A stretch of 64,000 bases of DNA from Oscillospiraceae bacterium (GTDB lineage Bacteria > Bacillota > Clostridia > Oscillospirales > Oscillospiraceae). The notes beneath the pieces were generated by a model. The model was not told the DNA's origin, did no database searches, and was given only the letters and a program-made list of their open reading frames with translations. Positions 58,758 to 64,000 of this stretch are shown here, in pieces. The position numbers were made by a program, and so were the translations under genes. The stretch spans positions 1 through 64,000 of the forward strand of contig JAGFXR010000001.1 in assembly GCA_017861365.1 (NCBI GenBank). The letters run 5' to 3'. Numbering within the stretch: position 1 is the stretch's first letter; every line of letters begins with the position of its first letter.

Positions 58758-60023
58758 ATGGAATGCGGTAAGTCGGAACAATTATTTGAGCGGGCGAAAC
58801 AGGTGATACCCGGCGGAGTGAACAGCCCTGTGCGGGCGTTTCAGGCGGTGGGAGGCGTTCCGCGTTTTGTCAAATCCGCTCAGGGCGCGTACCTGACCGA
58901 CGCGGACGGAAACACGTATCTGGATTACATCTGCTCCTGGGGACCCATGCTGCTGGGACATGGCGACGGAGAAGTGCTGGCCGAGGTGGAAAAAGCATGC
59001 CGGGACGGGCTGAGCTTCGGCGCGGCCACGGAGCGGGAGGTGGAGATGGCGGAGCTGATGTGCTCCATGGTGCCGGGGCTTGAGATGGTGCGTATGGTGA
59101 ACAGCGGAACCGAAGCGGTTATGAGCGCCCTGCGTCTGGCCAGAGGAGCCACCGGACGGGAGAAAATCATCAAGTTTATCGGCTGCTATCACGGGCACAG
59201 CGACAGCATGTTGGTGAAGGCGGGCTCGGGGCTGCTGACCAACGGCGCACCGGACAGCCGGGGCGTCACCGCGGGCGCGGCTCAGGACACCCTGCTGGCG
59301 AATTACAATGAGCTTGACTCGGTGGCGGCGCTTTTTGCCCAGCATCCGGAGGAGGTCGCCGCAGTCATTGTGGAGCCTGTGGCCGCCAACATGGGGGTGG
59401 TGCCGCCGGGAGACGGATTTCTGGCGGGACTGCGTGCCCTGTGCTCCAGATACGGCGCGCTGCTCATTTTTGACGAGGTGATCACGGGCTTTCGCCTGTC
59501 ACCGGGCGGCGCGGTAAAATATTTTGGCATTCAGCCCGATCTGATGGTTTACGGCAAGATCATCGGCGGCGGCATGCCCGTGGGAGCCTACGGCGGTTCC
59601 CGCAGCCTGATGGAGCAGGTTTCTCCGGTGGGCGCGGTCTATCAGGCGGGGACGCTTTCGGGAAATCCCGTAGCCATGGCGGCGGGGCTTGCCATGCTGC
59701 GGCAGATCAAAGCGCGTCCGCTGATTTATCCAGCGTTGGAGCGTAAGGCGGGCACTCTGGCGGCGGCGCTGCGAGAAATCTTTCCTTATACCGTCAATCA
59801 AATTGGTTCTCTCATTAGCCTGTTTTTCACGCGGCGGGCGGTTACCTCCTTCGAAAGCGCGAAAACCAGCGATACCGCGCTCTACGGGAGATACTTTCAG
59901 CACATGCTGGATCGTGGCATCTATCTTGCCCCCGCTCAATTTGAAGCAATGTTTGTAAGCGCGGCTCACACGGAAGAGGATTTGGCAAAAACCGTGGAAG
60001 CGGCGAGAACATTTGCGGTCTGA
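58758..60023 (+). CDS. hemL: Glutamate-1-semialdehyde 2,1-aminomutase
   Basis: HemL moves the amino group of glutamate-1-semialdehyde to give 5-aminolevulinate, using PLP or PMP. The 421-residue protein shows PGGVNSPVRAFQAVGG at the start, MVNSGTEAVMSALRLARG, ADLMVYGKIIGG-type active-site lysine (VYGKIIGGGMPVGAYGG, near residue 265) and AGTLSGNPVAMAAG. It follows hemB by 20 bp and completes the five-carbon route to uroporphyrinogen III except for charging tRNA-Glu. Confidence 0.95.
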   Translation: MECGKSEQLFERAKQVIPGGVNSPVRAFQAVGGVPRFVKSAQGAYLTDADGNTYLDYICSWGPMLLGHGDGEVLAEVEKACRDGLSFGAATEREVEMAELMCSMVPGLEMVRMVNSGTEAVMSALRLARGATGREKIIKFIGCYHGHSDSMLVKAGSGLLTNGAPDSRGVTAGAAQDTLLANYNELDSVAALFAQHPEEVAAVIVEPVAANMGVVPPGDGFLAGLRALCSRYGALLIFDEVITGFRLSPGGAVKYFGIQPDLMVYGKIIGGGMPVGAYGGSRSLMEQVSPVGAVYQAGTLSGNPVAMAAGLAMLRQIKARPLIYPALERKAGTLAAALREIFPYTVNQIGSLISLFFTRRAVTSFESAKTSDTALYGRYFQHMLDRGIYLAPAQFEAMFVSAAHTEEDLAKTVEAARTFAV

Positions 60024-60037
60024 GAGAGGGACGGTGC

Positions 60038-60577
60038 ATGATGGTGCCGCGGCTGAGACCCTATCTGGAGCGTGACGGGGACTGCCTGCTGGACTGGATG
60101 GAGGACGAGGTATCCCTGGCGAAGTGGTGCGGGGGGTATTTCCGGTATCCGCTGACAGCCGGTCAATTGCTGGCGTATCAGGCGGATTACAGCCTTCGGC
60201 CGGACCGCCTGCTGCTGACTGCGGCGGATGAAACCGGCGCTCCTCTGGGACATATGATGTTTAAGGACATCGACTATGAGGAAAACAGCGTTCATCTGGG
60301 TCATATTATCATTGATCCCAGCCTCCGCAACCAGGGGATGGGGAAGCAGATGCTCCGCCTTTCCCTGCGGTATGCGTTTTGGATTCTGGGGCTTTCCAAG
60401 GCAACCCTGACCGTGTTCCACAATAATCCCCGGGCCTGCCGCTGTTACGGGGCGGTGGGTTTTCGGGAGCTGCGGACGTATCAAAGCTTGTTTCCCTTTC
60501 ACGATGAGCGGTGGAGCTTTTCTATGCTTCTTCTGGAGCGGGACAGGTTTGACGGGGCATCTATATCTAATGATTAA
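60038..60577 (+). CDS. GNAT-family N-acetyltransferase
   Basis: The 179-residue protein has the GNAT acetyl-CoA fold: motif A is LGHIIIDPSLRNQGMGKQMLRL (near residues 86-108), followed by LGLSKATLTVFHNNPRACRCYGAVGF. The substrate is not known. It ends the hem operon, 14 bp after hemL, with GAGAGGGACGG upstream of the ATG. A bidirectional terminator separates it from the convergent cobalamin genes. Its place in the operon may be incidental. Confidence 0.87.
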   Translation: MMVPRLRPYLERDGDCLLDWMEDEVSLAKWCGGYFRYPLTAGQLLAYQADYSLRPDRLLLTAADETGAPLGHMMFKDIDYEENSVHLGHIIIDPSLRNQGMGKQMLRLSLRYAFWILGLSKATLTVFHNNPRACRCYGAVGFRELRTYQSLFPFHDERWSFSMLLLERDRFDGASISND

Positions 60578-60635
60578 AGAAACCACGGACTCCATTCCGG
60601 CCCGGCTGGGCGGAATGGAGTCCGTGGTTTTCTGG
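60578..60635. terminator. Bidirectional terminator between the hem and cob operons
   Basis: AACCACGGACTCCATTCCG (60581-60599) and CGGAATGGAGTCCGTGGTT (60611-60629) form a perfect 19-bp stem. T-rich ends lie on both strands, between convergent operons. Confidence 0.9.
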
Positions 60636-61277
60636 TTATAGCAGTCTTCCTGTGGCTTGGTAGAGTAGAGCGTTGCAGATGGCGGCGGCAATATTGCTGC
60701 CGCCTTTTCGTCCCTGTGCCACAATGTAGGGAACGTCGGTGTCCATAATGAGTTCCTTGCTCTCCACTACGTTGACAAAGCCTACCGGCACGCCGATGAC
60801 CAGCTTCGGGCGGAGCGTTCCCTCCGTAATCAGCTCACAGAGACGGATCAGCGCGGTTGGGGCGTTGCCCACGGCGAAAATTACATTGCCGCCCAGAGTT
60901 GCCGCGCGGTTGATGCAGGCAACCGCCCGTGTGGTGCCATTTTTTTGGGCGGACTGCGCGATTTCTGGATCGCCCATGAAGCACTCCACGGCGCAGCCCA
61001 GCTTGGCCGCCGCTTCCTTGTTTATGCCTGCCTTTGCCATGTTGGTGTCGGTCACAATGATCGCCCCGATCCGCAGGGCGTCTATCCCGGCTTGCACCGC
61101 GCCGGGGGAAAAGCGGAGATGATCCGCGTAATCGAAGTCCGCCGAGGTGTGAATGACCCGCTTGACCACCGCCTCCTGATCCGGGGGAAAGACCCGATCC
61201 CCCAGCTCCGCGGCAATCAGCTCAAAGCTGCGTTTTTCGATTTCACCGGGCAGTACGTGTTCTAATTTGATATGCAC
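60636..61277 (-). CDS. cbiC: Precorrin-8X / cobalt-precorrin-8 methylmutase
   Basis: CbiC/CobH moves a methyl group from C-11 to C-12 to form (cobalt-)hydrogenobyrinate. The 213-residue protein has RVIHTSADFDYADHLRFSPGA with the catalytic histidine, IVTDTNMAKAGIN, FAVGNAPTALIRL and GVPVGFVNVVESKE, all usual. It starts at GTG 61277 with AAAGGACGG upstream. Distal genes of the cobalamin pathway lie upstream on the same strand. Confidence 0.94.
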   Translation of the reverse strand: MHIKLEHVLPGEIEKRSFELIAAELGDRVFPPDQEAVVKRVIHTSADFDYADHLRFSPGAVQAGIDALRIGAIIVTDTNMAKAGINKEAAAKLGCAVECFMGDPEIAQSAQKNGTTRAVACINRAATLGGNVIFAVGNAPTALIRLCELITEGTLRPKLVIGVPVGFVNVVESKELIMDTDVPYIVAQGRKGGSNIAAAICNALLYQATGRLL

Positions 61278-61346
61278 GAGAACGACCGTCCTTTCTAGGA
61301 ATGATTCTTTGGTAAAAGCTTGCGGTTCTGAGCGTAGGAAACAGGG

Positions 61347-61871
61347 TTAATATTCAATGCCCGGACGGGCGGAGACGCCGCGCTGGTAGGGGTGCTTGCG
61401 GCAGACCATCTCCGTGACATAATCCGCACATTCCAGCATGAAATCCGCGGGGGAACGCCCGGTCAAGATGAGCTCCAGCCCCTCGGGCTTGGCGCGCAGA
61501 AAATGCTCCAGAAGAGTGCTGTCCAAAAAACCGCCCTTGACCGCGAGACAGGCCTCGTCCAGTAAGAGCACATCGCAGCCGCCCAGAAACGCCGATTCCA
61601 CCGCCTCCTGAAACAGCGCCCTGCTGGAAGCGCGGGTGCGCTCCCGCTGTTCGTCGTTCATTTGGAAGGTAAAACCCTCCGTGGGGGCGGAAAGTACGGT
61701 GACGTTGGGCAGATTCCGCAGAACATTTAATTCGGAGGAGGTTCCATCTTTTAAAAATTGCAGAACTGTAACCTGTTTGCCGTTTCCGGCCGCCCGGAGG
61801 CACAGCCCCATGGCGGCGGTAGTTTTGCCCTTGCCGTTTCCGTAGTAGAGATGAATAAGCCCCGGTTTCAT
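61347..61871 (-). CDS. cobO: Corrinoid adenosyltransferase (BtuR/CobO type)
   Basis: This enzyme adds the 5'-deoxyadenosyl group to cob(I)alamin or its precursors. The 174-residue protein starts with [25 protein letters not shown], the P-loop used for ATP, and carries [17 protein letters not shown] and [12 protein letters not shown]. The C-terminal [23 protein letters not shown] is the family end. Its start overlaps the cobQ stop by 4 bp. Confidence 0.95.
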   Translation of the reverse strand: MKPGLIHLYYGNGKGKTTAAMGLCLRAAGNGKQVTVLQFLKDGTSSELNVLRNLPNVTVLSAPTEGFTFQMNDEQRERTRASSRALFQEAVESAFLGGCDVLLLDEACLAVKGGFLDSTLLEHFLRAKPEGLELILTGRSPADFMLECADYVTEMVCRKHPYQRGVSARPGIEY

Positions 61872-63364
61872 GCAATGCCCTCCTGCAAAACGCGGTCGAT
61901 CAGCTCCATGTCCAGACTGGCCCGCAGCGCGTCGGCCAGCGTGTCATATTGCTGGTTTTTATAGTCCTCAAGCGTGATTTGGGCGCTCGTTTCCATGGAA
62001 AGCCCCCGGCTGCGCAGCAGAAGCCGAACAAGCTCCTGCGCCAGAGTGCCGCTGTCGAAGAGTCCATGAACATAGCTGCCAAGTACCGCCCCCTGGACGG
62101 CTCCGTCAATGGGACGGGTTCCGCCGGTAAGAGCGGAAAAGGCGGCTCCGTTGACCTGAGTGACGCCCATATGAATTTCATAACCGGAAAAGGATGTTCC
62201 GCTCAGGGGAGCGAAAAAGCCGTCCAGCCGCCCCACCGTCCCATCCACCCGGGTGCGGGTCTTTTCCTGTTCAAATACCGTCTGCGCGGGCAGCAGACCC
62301 ATTCCCCGCACCGTGCCGCCGTGCTCCGTGGCGTAAGGGTCGGAAATGACGGTTCCCAGCATTTGATACCCGCCGCAGATGCCGATAATGGGAACTCCCT
62401 GGGCGTGCAGCTTCAGGATGGAGGCCTCCAGGCCGTTTTGCCGCATCCACAGGAGATCCTCCATGGTGTTTTTGGTGCCGGGGAGCAGGATGAGATCGGG
62501 TGCTCCCAGCTCACTTGGGGAGGCGACATAGCGAATACCCACGCCGTCGTACCGCTCCAGGGCGCTAAAATCGGTGAAATTGGAGATGCGGGGAATGTGG
62601 ATGACGGCAATGTCCAGCAGAGCGGGCCGGGTTTTTGCGCTGAGCCGGGGGGACAGGCTGTCCTCGTCGTCAATGTCCAGGTGAAGGTAGGGGACGATTC
62701 CGGCGGTGGGAATGTGAACCAGTTCCTCCAGCATGGAAAGGCCGGGCGTTAACAGTGCGGCATCACCACGGAATTTGTTGATGATCAGTGCCTTGATGTA
62801 GGTCTGCTCCTCCGGCTCCAGCAGCTTCACGGTGCCGTACAGGCTTGCGAACACGCCGCCCCGGTCAATGTCGCCCACCAGCAGCACAGGGGACTTTGCC
62901 ATCCTGGCCATGCCCATATTCACAATATCACCGGACTTTAAGTTGATTTCAGCGGGACTGCCCGCACCCTCAATGACGATGATATCATATTCCCGGGACA
63001 ACGATTCATATGCCCGCAGAATATGGGGAACCAGGTTGTGCTTATAGGCAAAATAATCGGCGGCACTCATGTTGCCCAGCACCTCGCCGTTGACAATCAC
63101 CTGACTGCCCGTGTCACCGGTGGGCTTGAGCAGAATGGGATTCATGCGCACGGAGGGCTCCACCCCCGCTGCCTCCGCCTGCATCACCTGTGCCCGGCCC
63201 ATTTCAAGACTCTCCCGGGTGATGAAGCTGTTGAGCGCCATGTTCTGACTTTTAAACGGGGCGACCCGGTAGCCGTTCTGCCGGAAAATCCGGCACAAAC
63301 CCGCCGTCACCAGGCTCTTGCCGGCGTTGGACGTGGTGCCCTGTACCATAATTGCTTTTGCCAT
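61868..63364 (-). CDS. cobQ: Cobyric acid synthase
   Basis: CobQ/CbiP amidates four side chains of adenosylcobyrinate diamide, using glutamine and ATP. The 498-residue protein has the N-terminal BioD-like ATPase domain ([47 protein letters not shown]). The C-terminal glutaminase domain has the nucleophile cysteine in [13 protein letters not shown] (near residue 331). It overlaps cobO and lies 7 bp after the aminotransferase gene. Confidence 0.96.
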   Translation of the reverse strand: MAKAIMVQGTTSNAGKSLVTAGLCRIFRQNGYRVAPFKSQNMALNSFITRESLEMGRAQVMQAEAAGVEPSVRMNPILLKPTGDTGSQVIVNGEVLGNMSAADYFAYKHNLVPHILRAYESLSREYDIIVIEGAGSPAEINLKSGDIVNMGMARMAKSPVLLVGDIDRGGVFASLYGTVKLLEPEEQTYIKALIINKFRGDAALLTPGLSMLEELVHIPTAGIVPYLHLDIDDEDSLSPRLSAKTRPALLDIAVIHIPRISNFTDFSALERYDGVGIRYVASPSELGAPDLILLPGTKNTMEDLLWMRQNGLEASILKLHAQGVPIIGICGGYQMLGTVISDPYATEHGGTVRGMGLLPAQTVFEQEKTRTRVDGTVGRLDGFFAPLSGTSFSGYEIHMGVTQVNGAAFSALTGGTRPIDGAVQGAVLGSYVHGLFDSGTLAQELVRLLLRSRGLSMETSAQITLEDYKNQQYDTLADALRASLDMELIDRVLQEGIA

Positions 63365-63371
63365 GCGTCAT

Positions 63372-64000
63372 TCACCTCGTTGCTATGCTTCTGATGGCGG
63401 AGATCAACTGCTGATTTTCCTCATGGGTGCGAACCGCGATGCGGTAATAACCCGGAGAGAGTCCCGCATAGTTGGAACAGTCCCGGATCATGATTCCCGC
63501 CTCCCGCAGCTTTTTATGCAGCAGGAAATCGGTGGAGTGGAAAAAAATATAGTTGGCGGCGGAACCCAGGCAGGTAAGCCCCGCCCCCTCCAGCTCACGC
63601 AGCAAATACGGCTTTTCCTGCTCCAGCAGCCGTTTCACACGGGCGACATATTCGGTTTCCCTCAGAGCGGCGATGCCTGCTGCCTGAGCCGTAGAAGAGA
63701 CGGCCCAGGGCTGTCCCGAGCCCCACACCCGCGCGATCAGGGAGGGAGAAGCACATAGTCCGTAGCCAAGCCGGAGGCCCGCCATGGCGTAAAGCTTGGT
63801 GAAGGCCTTGAGGATGAAGAGGCGGTCATAGTCCGCAAGCTTGTCCGAGAGAGAATAGTCCTCCGGCTGGTCGAGAAACTCCACAAAGCATTCATCCACC
63901 ACCAGCGTGGTGCCGCAGGCGCGGCAGCGCTCCAGTATGGACAGCAGCAGCGGCCGCTCACAGAGAAGGCCCGTGGGGTTGTTGGGCTGACAGAGGAACA
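63372..64000 (-). CDS. CobD-like threonine-phosphate decarboxylase / PLP aminotransferase (partial)
   Basis: Only the C-terminal part is in the window; the gene continues beyond 64000. The visible 208 or so residues begin LCQPNNPTGLLCE and show VVDECFVEFLDQPEDYS and the PLP lysine in LKAFTKLYAMAGLRLGYG. They end ISAIRSIATR. The fold is class I/II aminotransferase like HisC and CobD. Position just upstream of cobQ in a cobalamin operon favours CobD, which makes (R)-1-amino-2-propanol phosphate. HisC cannot be excluded by sequence alone. Confidence 0.85.
   Translation of the reverse strand, partial: FLCQPNNPTGLLCERPLLLSILERCRACGTTLVVDECFVEFLDQPEDYSLSDKLADYDRLFILKAFTKLYAMAGLRLGYGLCASPSLIARVWGSGQPWAVSSTAQAAGIAALRETEYVARVKRLLEQEKPYLLRELEGAGLTCLGSAANYIFFHSTDFLLHKKLREAGIMIRDCSNYAGLSPGYYRIAVRTHEENQQLISAIRSIATR

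Noticed and set aside
1-64000. CRISPR array or cas genes
   Set aside because: No regularly spaced direct repeats of 25-40 bp and no cas-like proteins were seen. The 10-bp units at 5405-5465 are too short.

Overview
The window is a chromosomal segment of an anaerobic, endospore-forming member of the Clostridia, most like the Oscillospiraceae (Flavonifractor/Oscillibacter/Intestinimonas type). I infer this from a complete Csp-SleC germination cluster, a glutamate-route haem/sirohaem operon joined to cobalamin genes, Old Yellow Enzyme and FrdA-like flavoproteins with an HxlR regulator, and large serine recombinase/TnpV mobile genes. No tools were used; all calls rest on reading the sequence and translations.

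Positions 1 to about 14,400 form an AT-rich accessory island that ends at the 3' end of a tRNA-Leu gene. Its left part (1-7,950) holds several XRE-type regulators, a split NTPase/helicase-like gene followed by a zinc-finger/Toprim primase-like gene, an AT-rich intergenic region with 10-bp-period repeats, and several gene scraps. A second module (8,046-12,560) holds a large serine recombinase, its XRE partner, a DUF6809-like gene, TnpV, a coiled-coil/HTH protein and a hairpin-rich non-coding region. No relaxase is seen. A DarT-DarG toxin-antitoxin pair lies between this module and the tRNA.

From 14,405 the sequence becomes GC-rich core genome. On the minus strand are a membrane-anchored XRE regulator, the morphogenesis set maf-mreC-mreD-PBP2, dut, a U32 peptidase and zapA, with a probable 6S RNA just upstream of zapA. 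On the plus strand are recJ, a RelA/SpoT homologue, and then an unusual set: an ATP-grasp ligase, an Asp/Glu racemase, and one protein that joins a MurE-like ligase to a full N-acetylglutamate-kinase-like domain. An M16 protease, a two-part ThrE exporter and two lipoproteins follow.

At 37,083-43,886 three tandem subtilases and one small protein (minus) stand divergent to sleC (plus). This is a compact spore-cortex germination module. Next come lspA-rluD, a TPP riboswitch with thiT, a HAD phosphatase, an HxlR regulator with an Old Yellow Enzyme, an FAD reductase, a soluble chemoreceptor-like protein and a Ca2+/H+ antiporter.

From 53,963 an overlapping operon (hemA-precorrin-2 dehydrogenase fusion, hemC, cobA-hemD fusion, hemB, hemL, GNAT) makes uroporphyrinogen III and sirohydrochlorin precursors. 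It converges on cobalamin genes (cbiC, cobO, cobQ and a CobD-like aminotransferase cut by the window end). The best candidates for new biology are the MurE-kinase fusion cluster, the DarTG pair at the tRNA island edge, the split helicase with its primase, and the structured non-coding region at 11,881-12,180.
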